A stretch of DNA of 64,000 nucleotides from Flectobacillus longus (GTDB lineage Bacteria; Bacteroidota; Bacteroidia; Cytophagales; Spirosomataceae), in contig NZ_JASHIC010000024.1 in the NCBI RefSeq assembly GCF_030056705.1, positions 1 to 64,000 of the forward strand, in the 5' to 3' direction. The notes under the pieces are model-generated. The model saw only the letters and a program-made list of their open reading frames with translations. It did not search any database and was not told where the DNA came from. Shown piece after piece: positions 17,930 through 26,911 of this stretch (the stretch's first letter is position 1; every line of letters begins with the position of its first letter). Made by a program: the position numbers and the translations under genes.

Positions 17930-19108
17930 ATGTCGTCCGTTAATCTTAAATATATATACCTTTTCATAGCATTTCTTACGAGCATCCAGCTTTTGGGGCA
18001 TCCTATGCCAAGCTCGATGGTGGTACTCAAGGTGCATGAAAAAAGTATTTCTGGAGAAATACAATTACCCTTAGGCGAGCTCCAATCAGCTATTGGTATG
18101 GGAGTTGACGACCATTCGGAGCACTTGGTAGAACGCCTTGGTGATACACTTCGTCATTATTTAATGGCACATATTCGTCCAAGAAGCTTTGATGGAAAAG
18201 CTTGGACTGTAACCTTAGGGAAAATGTGGGTAACTGAGGAGAAAGCCAATCGAGCAACGGGCGATTATAGAGAGTTGATTGTGATGTTTTCGATGGTGCC
18301 TCCTGAGCATTATGATTTACGAAATTTCTACTTTGACTATGATGTGATTTTGCATCAAGTAGCGAGTCACCAGATTTTAGTAAATATTAAAGAAGATTGG
18401 CAACAAGGTTTGGTTTCGGAAGATTCAACTTTACAACAAATTGGCATAATAGCTCTGGACGTTCCAAGTGGTAAGATACCTGTTTTTCAAGTAAGCTTAC
18501 AACAAGGTAGTACTTGGCAAGGCTTCAAGAATATGATAGTGCTGGGTATTGACCATATTGCAGAGGGCACAGATCATATTTTGTTTATTTTGACCTTGTT
18601 ATTGCCAGCGATGCTTATGGTTGAAGATAAAAAATGGGGCGCTTATAAAGGGTTCAAACCAAGCACATTGACATTACTTAAAATAGTCACAGCCTTTACC
18701 ATTGGGCATTCATTAACCCTGCTATTGGGTGCTTCGCAATGGTTAAATTTACCCGTAAAACCTATTGAAGTCTGTATTGCTATTACGATTTTGATTTCTG
18801 CAATACATGCGTTCAGACCTCTTTACCCTAAAAGAGAAATCTTAATTGCAGGAAGTTTTGGGCTAATTCATGGGATGGCTTTTGCCGAAACTTTGACTAA
18901 TTTGGAGCTTTCAGTCAAACAAATGGTATTAAGTATTTTGGGCTTTAATATAGGAATCGAACTGATGCAGTTATGTATTATTTTAGTAATATTTCCTCTA
19001 TTACTCTTACTTTCTCAAACTCGATACTATACCATTTTTCGTCAAATTGGGGCAGTGATAATGATTGTAATGGCAATAAGCTGGATGGTTGAAAGAATAA
19101 TTGAGTAG
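17930..19108 (+). CDS. HupE/UreJ-like membrane protein
   Basis: A 392-residue protein with an N-terminal signal or anchor helix (YIYLFIAFLTSIQLLG), a periplasmic beta-rich domain (about 25-190) and a C-terminal half with about six membrane helices. The membrane part holds the HupE/UreJ motif region GIDHIAEGTDHILFIL, then FTIGHSLTLLLG and FGLIHGMAFAE, where His and Asp residues could bind a metal. Single-domain HupE/UreJ proteins are nickel or cobalt transporters; the larger type is uncharacterised. I start at ATG 17930; the longer frame upstream to 17783 lacks a signal-like N-terminus. It probably works with the DUF3500 lipoprotein just upstream. Confidence 0.82.
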   Translation: MSSVNLKYIYLFIAFLTSIQLLGHPMPSSMVVLKVHEKSISGEIQLPLGELQSAIGMGVDDHSEHLVERLGDTLRHYLMAHIRPRSFDGKAWTVTLGKMWVTEEKANRATGDYRELIVMFSMVPPEHYDLRNFYFDYDVILHQVASHQILVNIKEDWQQGLVSEDSTLQQIGIIALDVPSGKIPVFQVSLQQGSTWQGFKNMIVLGIDHIAEGTDHILFILTLLLPAMLMVEDKKWGAYKGFKPSTLTLLKIVTAFTIGHSLTLLLGASQWLNLPVKPIEVCIAITILISAIHAFRPLYPKREILIAGSFGLIHGMAFAETLTNLELSVKQMVLSILGFNIGIELMQLCIILVIFPLLLLLSQTRYYTIFRQIGAVIMIVMAISWMVERIIE

Positions 19109-19113
19109 GCGAT

Positions 19114-19159
19114 AGTTGAGCGTTTTGTTTTTAATAGAATAAAAACAAAACGCTCAACT
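19114..19159. terminator. Bidirectional terminator, HupE-like / antiporter
   Basis: A perfect 20-bp stem (19114-19133 and 19140-19159, core AGTTGAGCGTTTTG) with a 6-base loop between convergent genes. Confidence 0.85.
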
Positions 19160-19166
19160 AAAATTA

Positions 19167-20738
19167 TTATCTATACTTCAATTTCTCTTCTTCTAAGTCC
19201 AAACGATATAAATGACGACGAACGATACCTTCGTCTACTTCATGGTCTTTGTTCCACTCTCGAAGCCACTCTCGCTGGTGATTGATCATATCTACATATA
19301 CCAGTTTACATTCTTGGTCGAGGCGAATATTATCAAATTCTTTGCCTTCTTCTTCCCATTTTTCCACAATCTTTTTCAGAATAGGTTGTCTTGTAATTTG
19401 CTCTTCATAATTAGCATGTAAATAATCAAGACTTTGGTTGGTTAATCTACGATACATATCCTGATAATGAGATTCGCCAGGCAAAACCTCGTTGTCTCGC
19501 AAAAGATTGATTTTCTTTATCAAAATAGGTAAAGTCAATCCTTGAAGCAATAACGTTAGCAAAATCACGATAAAAGTGATAAACAAAATCAAATTGCGTT
19601 GTGGAAAAGGTGCCCCATTTTCCAGCGTTTCAGGAATCGAAAGTGCTGCCGCCAAAGATACCACACCCCGCATCCCTGCCCAACCAATGACTAATGGCGC
19701 TTTATACCCAGGATTTCTTTTTTCGGCTACGGTAATAAAATTTCGAGCTATGAGCGTAGTGACTACTGCACCATACGCCGATAAAATTCTACTTACCATC
19801 AACACCACGGTAATTAATACGCCATAACCTATCGCTTCATTTACACTTACGTTTCCTAGTCCCTTTGTAATGGTGGGAAGTGCAAGACCAATAATCATAA
19901 ATACTAAACCATTAAGTACAAAACAAAGACTTTCCCATACCGAAAAACCTTTGATACGCCCGCTACTATTTAAGAAAAGGTGCTTTCGCTGTGCCAAAAA
20001 TAAGCCTCCACTTACCACAGCCATAACTCCTGAACTATGTACCGTTTCAGCCGCGATATACATCATATAAGGAGCCACAAGCGTCAATACAATATCCATA
20101 TTGACATCGGTTGGTAATAAACGGTGTGCTTTAAAAAAGCCATAAGCTACTGCCAAACCAATTCCAATACCTCCAAATACCATCCAGCCAAAACTCAAAA
20201 TAGCGTCATGCCAAATAAACTGCCCTGTGCCTACAGCAATTAAAGCGAAACGGAATACAATCAAACTTGAGGCGTCGTTTAATAAACTTTCACCCTCAAT
20301 AATTGATTGATAACGACTTGGAACGTGTACAAACTTCATAATAGCGCCTGCACTTACAGCGTCGGGTGGCGACACAATACCTCCTAACAAGAAACCCAAT
20401 GCCAAAGAAAAACCTGGGATATAGCTATTGGCAACAAGCGCCACGACAAAGGCTGTGAGAAATACAATTAGAAAGGCAAAACTGGTAATAATCCGCCTCC
20501 ATTTCCAAAGTTCTTTCCACGAAATAGACCATGCTGCTTCGGATAATAGCGGTGGCAAAAAGATGATAAAGATTAATTCAGGGTCAATTTCGATGTCAGG
20601 AACACTTGGAATAAAACTTAAACCAAGTCCGCCTAATACCAATAAAATAGGATACGCCACTCTGATTCGGTCGGCGACAATAATCAGAATGATAATGAGT
20701 AAAATTAAGGATAAATAAAAAGGAAAATGATGTAACAT
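19167..20738 (-). CDS. CPA1-family Na+/H+ antiporter
   Basis: A 523-residue inner-membrane cation/proton antiporter with about twelve transmembrane helices and a cytoplasmic tail (from about residue 430). Family motifs are visible: FLPPLLSEAAW, GGIVSPPDAVSAGAIMK (ion-binding Asp), GESLLNDASSLIVF (Asn-Asp pair) and GWAGMRGVVSLAAALSIP. It exchanges Na+ or K+ for H+ in pH and salt homeostasis; the ion cannot be told from sequence. It is transcribed alone and convergent with the HupE-like gene. Confidence 0.92.
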   Translation of the reverse strand: MLHHFPFYLSLILLIIILIIVADRIRVAYPILLVLGGLGLSFIPSVPDIEIDPELIFIIFLPPLLSEAAWSISWKELWKWRRIITSFAFLIVFLTAFVVALVANSYIPGFSLALGFLLGGIVSPPDAVSAGAIMKFVHVPSRYQSIIEGESLLNDASSLIVFRFALIAVGTGQFIWHDAILSFGWMVFGGIGIGLAVAYGFFKAHRLLPTDVNMDIVLTLVAPYMMYIAAETVHSSGVMAVVSGGLFLAQRKHLFLNSSGRIKGFSVWESLCFVLNGLVFMIIGLALPTITKGLGNVSVNEAIGYGVLITVVLMVSRILSAYGAVVTTLIARNFITVAEKRNPGYKAPLVIGWAGMRGVVSLAAALSIPETLENGAPFPQRNLILFITFIVILLTLLLQGLTLPILIKKINLLRDNEVLPGESHYQDMYRRLTNQSLDYLHANYEEQITRQPILKKIVEKWEEEGKEFDNIRLDQECKLVYVDMINHQREWLREWNKDHEVDEGIVRRHLYRLDLEEEKLKYR

Positions 20739-20870
20739 GCTTGTAGGGCTTGATTTACTTTTAGGTTTGGATATTAGAGAAAAGGTACTAGGGTGTGTAT
20801 TTACATTGTTTTTGAGCTTTTATGTCTCAAATCTCTTTCTAATCTACAAAAAACTCATGAGAATGCTTAT

Positions 20871-20927
20871 AATAACAGCAATAAAGGCGTAGGGAAATGT
20901 TCTCCTTACGCCTTTATTGCTGTTATT
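20871..20927. terminator. Terminator overlapping the end of the response regulator gene
   Basis: A perfect 21-bp stem (20871-20891 and 20907-20927, core AATAACAGCAATAAAGGCGTA) with a 15-base loop. The right arm includes the last six or so codons and almost all of the stop codon of the response regulator, so the terminator is built into the coding end. Confidence 0.8.
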
Positions 20928-21691
20928 TCATTCGCCAACCATTTCTTAAACCATGTCACTTTTTCTTTGCTAATAATGATGTCTGAAGGTGCTTTGGGCT
21001 GAGTTTGGATATTCACTCGACTATGTGGATAACTCTCGATGGTGACAACACATTCTCTGCTGAGTATAAACTGCCTATTGGCTCTCACAAAATAGGCTGG
21101 GTCGAGCTGTTGCTCTAAATCTTCTAATTTGAACTCTAAGCTGTATTTTTTCCCATCTAATAATTGTCCATAAACAATACCTTGATCAATATAAAAAAAA
21201 GCAAAATCTTCAGTTTTAATAGGAATAAGCTTGTCTCTAAATTTGACTAAAAAACTTTGTCGATAATTCTTTGCCATAAATGCCTGTTGTGCAAGAAGCG
21301 ATTGTAATTGTGAATAATGATAAAGTTGTTGGTTCTTAAACTTTTGAATCGCAGCCGTAAGCGCTTCTTGATCGATAGGTTTTAATAGATAATCAATACT
21401 ATTAAGTTTGAAAGCACGAATAGCATATTCGTCAAAAGCAGTGGTAAAAATAATGGGTGTTTCTAAAGAAATTTGTTCATATATCTCAAAAGAAACGCCA
21501 TCTGATAACTGTATATCCGATAAAATCAAATCGGGCATTGTATTTTGTTGAAACCAAGCCAAACCTTCTTCAACGCCTTCAATGATGTGAATAATTTCTA
21601 CAGGAGTATCTATCTGTCCCAACAAAAATTGCAATTGGCTTGCGGCTGCGGGCTCGTCTTCTACAATGACTATTTTTAGTGGATGATTCAT
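20906..21691 (-). CDS. LytTR-family response regulator
   Basis: A 261-residue two-component response regulator. The receiver domain (1-125) has acidic residues EDE near 11-13, phospho-acceptor Asp59 (LILSDIQLSDG), TTAF and the conserved Lys in DYLLKP. The LytTR DNA-binding domain (about 150-255) includes FVRANRQFILSRECV. Its partner kinase lies 2 bp upstream on the same strand, so the pair is co-translated. LytTR proteins usually bind direct repeats about 21 bp apart; such a repeat is found upstream of the kinase gene. Confidence 0.93.
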   Translation of the reverse strand: MNHPLKIVIVEDEPAAASQLQFLLGQIDTPVEIIHIIEGVEEGLAWFQQNTMPDLILSDIQLSDGVSFEIYEQISLETPIIFTTAFDEYAIRAFKLNSIDYLLKPIDQEALTAAIQKFKNQQLYHYSQLQSLLAQQAFMAKNYRQSFLVKFRDKLIPIKTEDFAFFYIDQGIVYGQLLDGKKYSLEFKLEDLEQQLDPAYFVRANRQFILSRECVVTIESYPHSRVNIQTQPKAPSDIIISKEKVTWFKKWLANEITAIKA

Positions 21692-21693
21692 TT

Positions 21694-22683
21694 TTATGAT
21701 TGCTTAATCAAGGGTAATCTAACGGTAAATAATGTACCTTTTTGAATCGAAATACTTTTGCCTGTCATAAGTTTATATCGATTGTCTAAATTTGCTAACC
21801 CAATGCCTGTACCTTCAGCATGAAGTTTGGGTGAAATTTTATTCGAAACAAGGATATGTTCTTCTTCAAATGAAATATCAACTTGCAATGGCTTACTCGA
21901 TGACACCACATTGTGTTTGATAGCATTTTCTATCAATAACTGAATCGAAAGAGGTAAAATCTGATAAGGTGTGGGCTCTATTGGACTAATATTAATGTGT
22001 AAATTATTACCAAAACGCATTTGTAACAAAAAAACATAGTTTTCTACCAATATCAATTCATCTTTTAAACTCACTAACTGTTGTTCCTGCATACTCAACG
22101 AATAGCGCAATACCTGCGAAAGTTTTTGTAAATATTCCTGACTTTTGGCGGTATCTTGGTTAATTAACCAACTGAGGGTATTGAGTGAATTGAATAAAAA
22201 ATGAGGATTGAGTTGATTTTTGAGCGCATTTAATTGAAAAAGCACGTTGTCATGTTTCAATTGCTGGTTTTCGAGTAAAAGTGCATTTTTTCTTTCAGCC
22301 TCAATAAGATTTTTGCTCCATAGGTACATCATGACTATCACTACCGCTCCACGCATGATAATCGATGAAATCATGCCCATTCGCACAGGAAGAAATAGAC
22401 TGTTGAGTCCTGCCAACATAAAGCAATAACCTATCAATAAACCAAAAATCACAAGCATTTTGAAGCGATTTATCCAGATATAGGGCGTTTTCTCCATCAA
22501 AACACCTACCACGCTTATCCCAAGCACAAAGCAACAAAATACCTGTACTGTTACATCAATTAAGGCAATTTGCCAATTGTGTAAATGTTCTAAGTTGAGA
22601 ATAATAATCGGTAAATTGACCAGAAGGGCAGCTAATAGTGCCATCCCTCCTATTACCCGCTTATATATGAAGTTGTTGAGCAT
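21694..22683 (-). CDS. LytS-type sensor histidine kinase
   Basis: A 329-residue kinase with about four N-terminal membrane helices (to about residue 125), a short coiled coil and a His_kinase domain with phospho-accepting His161 in NQLNPHFLFNSLNTL, then a HATPase domain (LLIENAIKHNV, GTGIGLANLDNRYKL). It has no large sensing domain, so the signal is likely sensed in the membrane. The ATG at 22683 is chosen over one seven codons upstream since it begins the membrane segment more closely; either is possible. It phosphorylates the adjacent response regulator. Confidence 0.9.
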   Translation of the reverse strand: MLNNFIYKRVIGGMALLAALLVNLPIIILNLEHLHNWQIALIDVTVQVFCCFVLGISVVGVLMEKTPYIWINRFKMLVIFGLLIGYCFMLAGLNSLFLPVRMGMISSIIMRGAVVIVMMYLWSKNLIEAERKNALLLENQQLKHDNVLFQLNALKNQLNPHFLFNSLNTLSWLINQDTAKSQEYLQKLSQVLRYSLSMQEQQLVSLKDELILVENYVFLLQMRFGNNLHINISPIEPTPYQILPLSIQLLIENAIKHNVVSSSKPLQVDISFEEEHILVSNKISPKLHAEGTGIGLANLDNRYKLMTGKSISIQKGTLFTVRLPLIKQS

Positions 22684-22743
22684 GAAAATTTGAGCGTAAA
22701 CCAATCAAATCTACAAAAAAAACAGGTAGTTAAATTCACTTTC

Positions 22744-22776
22744 TCGGTGAATAGGAAAAGCTTGTCGGTGAAAAGG
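22744..22776. promoter_or_regulatory. Candidate LytTR operator: 12-bp direct repeats with 21-bp period
   Basis: TCGGTGAATAGG (22744-22755) and TCGGTGAAAAGG (22765-22776) repeat with 11 of 12 bases alike, exactly 21 bp apart, or two helical turns. Read on the - strand the cores are ACCGACAAG and ACCGAGAAA, partly like the LytTR half-site. The site is 61-93 bp upstream of the kinase start codon and past the esterase stop codon, so autoregulation is plausible. Confidence 0.5.
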
Positions 22777-22784
22777 GTTTTTGT

Positions 22785-23717
22785 TTATTTCAAAAGACTA
22801 TCTATTTCAATTTGAAGGGCTTTTGCTTTTGTGAGTGCTTCATCCATTGGTAAACCCTCAGGCATTTCTGGGCGTGTGTGCTGGGTAGCTCGAAGCCAAG
22901 CGTTTTTGAGGATATTATGTCTTGCTTGGATTTTTTGGAAAAGTAATAACAGATTACTTACCGAGCGATTAGGATATAATTCTGTCCAAACCTCTGCATT
23001 TTTGGCTTTTTTCAAGCCAAAATAGGTCAAAATATTTCTACAGATTACCCAGTGTCCTTGTGAGTTGGGATGCACACCATCGGAGGCGAGTGTAGCATCT
23101 GGGTTTTTCTTTTTCGCTTCTTCCAAAGCCTTTTTCATAGGAAAATGGGTGTCAATAACCTCCCATTTTTTTTGAGCAATAAGCCATTGTGCATAGCGAT
23201 CCATGACCTCAGCGTAGTTGAATGTCGCGTCGTTTTTCTTTTCTTCATAAACCGAAGGTGTCACATGGATAATTTTTGCCCCCATGGCTTCTACTTGCTG
23301 ATGAAGTTTTTGGATACCTTCCTGAAACTTCAAAAAACGTTCTTCTGAAAAAGGCTGATAAATACCATCGTTGATGCCATAAGTAGCAATAACAACATCT
23401 GGATGAATCATTTTCAAAACCCTATCAAGACGCTCAAATAATACTGGGCGAGGGAATCGACCATTGGCGTGCCCTTCTTCAGAAAGCCCCGAAACTGTCT
23501 CGCTCGGAAGTCCACAATTATAAAACTCTACCTTACTTTCTGGATTTTGTAAACGATAAATCGTTTCGAATAGCTGTATATATTCACCCGAATAGGTAAT
23601 ACTATTTCCGAGAAATAATACTTTTTTGACCGAAGGATCAAAAAACTTTTGGCTAAAGCTATGTTGACATAGAAGCATTAGTGCAACCCCAAGAAAGCAA
23701 AGAGAGATCTTTTTCAT
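22785..23717 (-). CDS. Secreted SGNH/GDSL-type esterase
   Basis: A 310-residue protein with a signal peptide (MKKISLCFLGVALMLLCQHSFSQ). The SGNH hydrolase blocks are present: block I FLGNSITYSGEY (the nucleophile Ser in GNSIT), Gly in NCGLPSETVSG, Asn in TYGINDGIY, and a C-terminal Asp-x-x-His in SDGVHPNSQGH. It is expected to hydrolyse an ester, possibly acetyl groups on glycans, in the periplasm. A start at 23738 is possible, but the ATG at 23717 gives a clean signal peptide. It lies downstream of the Nudix gene by about 120 bp. Confidence 0.88.
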   Translation of the reverse strand: MKKISLCFLGVALMLLCQHSFSQKFFDPSVKKVLFLGNSITYSGEYIQLFETIYRLQNPESKVEFYNCGLPSETVSGLSEEGHANGRFPRPVLFERLDRVLKMIHPDVVIATYGINDGIYQPFSEERFLKFQEGIQKLHQQVEAMGAKIIHVTPSVYEEKKNDATFNYAEVMDRYAQWLIAQKKWEVIDTHFPMKKALEEAKKKNPDATLASDGVHPNSQGHWVICRNILTYFGLKKAKNAEVWTELYPNRSVSNLLLLFQKIQARHNILKNAWLRATQHTRPEMPEGLPMDEALTKAKALQIEIDSLLK

Positions 23718-23836
23718 AGTTGTGCGAGGAGAATACATATAATTGAAGCTGTTTAAGCTTTATTTTTTGAAGAGATTAGTATTAAAGTTAACAATATGTC
23801 TCGTCTTTGGCTAGCGATTCTACTTAGCAGTTGAGT

Positions 23837-24376
23837 TTATTCATCTGTAGCTGATGAGCTTTTTGTAAAATCAAACATTTCGTTGAAAATACCTCTTTTA
23901 GCTTGCCAATCTTGTACAGCTTGTCCAGTACCTGCTGGCCAAGGCTTGATTTCTTCAGGTTTTAGACGTTTGTAATCCACCAATTCTTCCGAAAGTTCGA
24001 TATTGCCCGTAGCTTTGATGTGATAGGCAATAATCAACTGGTTCATTCGATGAAATTCATATAGGCCTACCAATTCTACGATTTCGCCGTCAAGATTTAG
24101 TTCTTCTTTTACTTCACGAATAATTCCCTCTTCTGGCGTCTCTCCAGACTCTAAAAACCCTGTAATGAGGGCATACCATGTGGCTGGCCAAGCGGCATTG
24201 CGTGCCAAAATAATTTCTCCTTCATGTTCTACTATGGCAGCTACTACAGGAATAGGATTGTTCCAGTGGACATATCCACATTCACTTTCGTCGGGACAAA
24301 AATGTCTATCTCTGCCATCTTTGATTTTATACACGAGTTCTTTTCCACATTGTGGACAAAATTTCATCTTTGTCAT
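23837..24376 (-). CDS. Nudix hydrolase with zinc-ribbon N-terminus
   Basis: A 179-residue protein with a zinc ribbon (CPQCGKEL and a second Cys pair in HFCPDESECGY) and a Nudix fold. The Nudix box is clear: GFLESGETPEEGIIREVKEELNLDG, which matches Gx5Ex7REUxEExGU. The zinc ribbon plus Nudix layout recalls NADH pyrophosphatase NudC, but the N-terminal NudC domain is missing, so the substrate is unknown. Its ATG overlaps the stop of the upstream transporter gene (TGATG), so translation is coupled. Confidence 0.9.
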   Translation of the reverse strand: MTKMKFCPQCGKELVYKIKDGRDRHFCPDESECGYVHWNNPIPVVAAIVEHEGEIILARNAAWPATWYALITGFLESGETPEEGIIREVKEELNLDGEIVELVGLYEFHRMNQLIIAYHIKATGNIELSEELVDYKRLKPEEIKPWPAGTGQAVQDWQAKRGIFNEMFDFTKSSSATDE

Positions 24377-24822
24377 CAGAATTTACGAATAAGTACAACA
24401 CCTGCTAATAATAAAAGTGCCCCCAAGAGGCGTCCTGCCGATATTTCACGTACAGGGAGATTAAATAAACCCAAATGGTCCATTAGTATCGAAATGGTCA
24501 TTTGCCCAGCTATCACCAAACCAAAAGTTAGGGCTACTCCTAATCGAGGCATTAATACCACAATCGTGCTTACATAAAAAGCCCCTAAGATACCCGCTAA
24601 CCAAACATACCAAGGTGCTGTACGGAATGCCGTAAATTGTTGCATAGGGATCTGGGTGACAACTGCATAGACAACCAAAGCAATGAGTCCTGTGATAAAT
24701 GAGAGGATAGCCGCCAAAATCGGATGACCTACAATTGCGGCCATTTTACCATTAAATGCAGCCTGCGTAGGAAATACAGCCCCACAAAGAAAAGCTAAGA
24801 AAATAAAAATGAATTGTTGCAT
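24376..24822 (-). CDS. Small DMT-superfamily transporter (DUF606/YdcZ-like)
   Basis: This 148-residue protein has five hydrophobic helices and the DUF606 pattern (FPTQAAFNGKMA, FYVSTIVVLMPRLGVALTFGLVIAGQM, GRLLGALLLLAGVVLIRKF). Such half-size drug/metabolite transporters work as dimers. The substrate is unknown. It is the first gene of a coupled pair with the Nudix hydrolase. Confidence 0.85.
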   Translation of the reverse strand: MQQFIFIFLAFLCGAVFPTQAAFNGKMAAIVGHPILAAILSFITGLIALVVYAVVTQIPMQQFTAFRTAPWYVWLAGILGAFYVSTIVVLMPRLGVALTFGLVIAGQMTISILMDHLGLFNLPVREISAGRLLGALLLLAGVVLIRKF

Positions 24823-24919
24823 TTTATAGGTACAAGAGAGATTGTAATTGCTCGATAAATAGTAAATTGGTTGAAAGGCGTTTGCCTTTTGTAAACTTTC
24901 ACCAATTTCATCAAAAACT

Positions 24920-25846
24920 ATGAGAAAAACATTTTACCTCAAGATTCTGTTCATTTTATTTTCTTCTCAACTCTTTGCCCAAGCTCCCACGAATTCTTTC
25001 AAAACGGATAAAGCACTGGAGAAAAAGCTTCAAGTTCTCGTAAAAGACTTTCAGGGTGTAGCAGGCATTTATGTGAAACATCTGAAAAAAAATACGGGCG
25101 TTGCTATTCAAGCAGATACCGTTTTTCCAACAGCAAGTATGATTAAAGTACCTATAACCATTGGTTTGTTCAACAAAATCGAAAAGGGCGAATTGGATTA
25201 TCATGCGATTCTTACTTACAAAGACTCCCTTTTGTATGCGGGAGAAGATATTTTAGGATCGTTTAAGGATGGTGAAAAAATCGCTTTGAGTAAAGTTGCT
25301 ATGCTGATGATTACTACTTCTGACAACACCGCCAGTCTTTGGTGTCAGGCTATGGCTACTGGCACAGCTATCAACGAATGGCTAGCTGCTAATGGTTTTG
25401 AAAATACTAGGGTCAACTCGCGTACTGCTGGTCGTGAAGCGTATCGAAAAATCTATGGCTGGGGACAAACTACCCCTAGAGAAATGGCTGAATTATTAGT
25501 AAAAATTAGAAAAGGAGAAGTAATAAGCCCTGCTGCTAGCGAGCGTATTTACCGCAATATGGTGAGGATTTATTGGGATGGCGAAGCCCTAAGCCAAATT
25601 CCTCCAACGATTCAGGTGGCATCTAAACAAGGTGCAGTAAATCAGTCAAGGTCTGAGGTGTTTTTAGTAAATGCTCCTTCTGGTGACTATGTAGTTTGTG
25701 TTACCACTAAAAATCAAAAGGACGAATCATGGACGAGAAATAATGAAGGGTATCAATTATTAAGAAACGTTTCTAAAATAGTTTGGGAGCATTATGAGCC
25801 TAAATTCCAATGGACAGCACCAGCAGAAATAGAAAAATGGTACTGA
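24920..25846 (+). CDS. Class A beta-lactamase-fold serine hydrolase with altered active site
   Basis: A 308-residue exported protein (signal peptide to about residue 21). It has the serine beta-lactamase fold: SxxK as Ser73-Met-Ile-Lys76, and SDN as Ser134-Asp-Asn136. The third box is Lys236-Gln-Gly instead of KTG or KSG, and the usual omega-loop ExxLN with the deacylating Glu is not seen. That makes true beta-lactam hydrolysis doubtful; a peptidase or esterase role of the Beta-lactamase2 (PF13354) type is more likely. It is transcribed alone. Confidence 0.82.
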   Translation: MRKTFYLKILFILFSSQLFAQAPTNSFKTDKALEKKLQVLVKDFQGVAGIYVKHLKKNTGVAIQADTVFPTASMIKVPITIGLFNKIEKGELDYHAILTYKDSLLYAGEDILGSFKDGEKIALSKVAMLMITTSDNTASLWCQAMATGTAINEWLAANGFENTRVNSRTAGREAYRKIYGWGQTTPREMAELLVKIRKGEVISPAASERIYRNMVRIYWDGEALSQIPPTIQVASKQGAVNQSRSEVFLVNAPSGDYVVCVTTKNQKDESWTRNNEGYQLLRNVSKIVWEHYEPKFQWTAPAEIEKWY

Positions 25847-25860
25847 TTGGGGTAAAATAA

Positions 25861-25888
25861 AAAAGGTTATCTGAAAAGATAACCTTTT
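25861..25888. terminator. Bidirectional terminator between the beta-lactamase-like gene and tRNA-His
   Basis: AAAAGGTTATCT (25861-25872) and AGATAACCTTTT (25877-25888) form a perfect 12-bp stem with a GAAA tetraloop between convergent units. Confidence 0.85.
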
Positions 25889-25890
25889 GG

Positions 25891-25965
25891 GGAGAATGAT
25901 GGGGCTCGAACCCACGACCCTCGGTACCACAAACCGATGCTCTAACCGACTGAGCTACACTCTCC
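25891..25965 (-). tRNA. tRNA-His (GTG)
   Basis: Read on the - strand, the sequence folds into a full cloverleaf: an 8-bp acceptor including the extra G-1:C73 pair unique to tRNA-His, D arm GCTC/GAGC, anticodon stem TCGGT/ACCGA with loop TTGTGGT (anticodon GTG), and T arm GTGGG/CCCAT with TTCGAGC loop. CCA is encoded just after (25888-25890). Confidence 0.97.
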
Positions 25966-26003
25966 GTTTTTTTGGTGATGCAAAATTAGGTATTTTATCA
26001 ATA

Positions 26004-26056
26004 TTAGGCAATACTTTGAAGCTTTTTTTATTAAAAAAAATCAAAGTATTGCCTAA
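26004..26056. terminator. Terminator of the superoxide dismutase gene
   Basis: A perfect 16-bp inverted repeat (26004-26019 and 26041-26056, core TTAGGCAATACTTTGA) with a 21-base AT-rich loop, just past the sod stop codon. Confidence 0.75.
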
Positions 26057-26068
26057 GTTTTTGATTAT

Positions 26069-26680
26069 CTATGCTTTAGCTGATTGGTATCTAGCTTCAG
26101 CAATATTCCAGTCAATTACATTCCAGAATGCGTCGATATAATCTGGGCGTTTGTTTTGGAACTTCAAGTAGTATGCGTGTTCCCAAACGTCTAAGCCGAT
26201 TACAGGAAAACCCTTAACATCAGCTACGTCCATCAATGGGTTGTCTTGGTTTGGCGTAGAAGAGATAGCGATAGAACCATCTTTTTGAGCTACTAACCAA
26301 GCCCAACCTGAACCAAAACGACTGATAGCCGCTTTTTTGAATTCAGCTTTGAACTCATCGAAAGAACCAAATTTAGCATTGATAGCTTCAGCCAATGCAC
26401 CTACTGGAGCACCACCACCGTTTGGAGAAAGAATGTTCCAGAACAAGTTGTGGTTGAAGTGACCACCGCCGTTGTTACGAACTGCTGGCGAAAGCGTGCT
26501 GATAGAAGCCAAAAGTTCTTCCAAAGACTTACCTTCTAATTCTGTACCTGCTACAGCAGCGTTCAAGTTTGTTACGTAAGCATTGTGGTGACGGTCATGG
26601 TGAATTTCCATTGTCAAAGCATCAAAATGCGGCTCCAACGCATCGTTAGCGTATGGTAGTGGGTCTAATACGAATGCCAT
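26069..26680 (-). CDS. sodA: Superoxide dismutase, probably manganese type
   Basis: This 203-residue enzyme converts superoxide to oxygen and hydrogen peroxide. Metal ligands are His27, His77, Asp164 and His168 (in [20 protein letters not shown] and LDVWEHAYY). The active-site Gln lies in [11 protein letters not shown] (Gln145), the place typical of MnSOD, and the [11 protein letters not shown] stretch supports this; a cambialistic enzyme is possible. No signal peptide, so cytoplasmic. Transcribed alone. Confidence 0.95.
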   Translation of the reverse strand: MAFVLDPLPYANDALEPHFDALTMEIHHDRHHNAYVTNLNAAVAGTELEGKSLEELLASISTLSPAVRNNGGGHFNHNLFWNILSPNGGGAPVGALAEAINAKFGSFDEFKAEFKKAAISRFGSGWAWLVAQKDGSIAISSTPNQDNPLMDVADVKGFPVIGLDVWEHAYYLKFQNKRPDYIDAFWNVIDWNIAEARYQSAKA

Positions 26681-26911
26681 TTTTTTAAGTTAATTAAGTT
26701 AATTGAGTTTAAAATATATCTGTCAAGTACTTCTGAAATAGATTGCCTAATTAAAAACTTATATAGGTACTACAATCTATTACTAAGTCGCCTTTGTTTT
26801 TGACTATGAGTCTTTATCTAAAAAACTGCCTTCAGCGGCTATAAGTTCCTCTAAGGGTTGTTTATTAAGGAAAATCTAAGAACTGAATGAGCCAATGGTA
26901 AGAAGAATATA

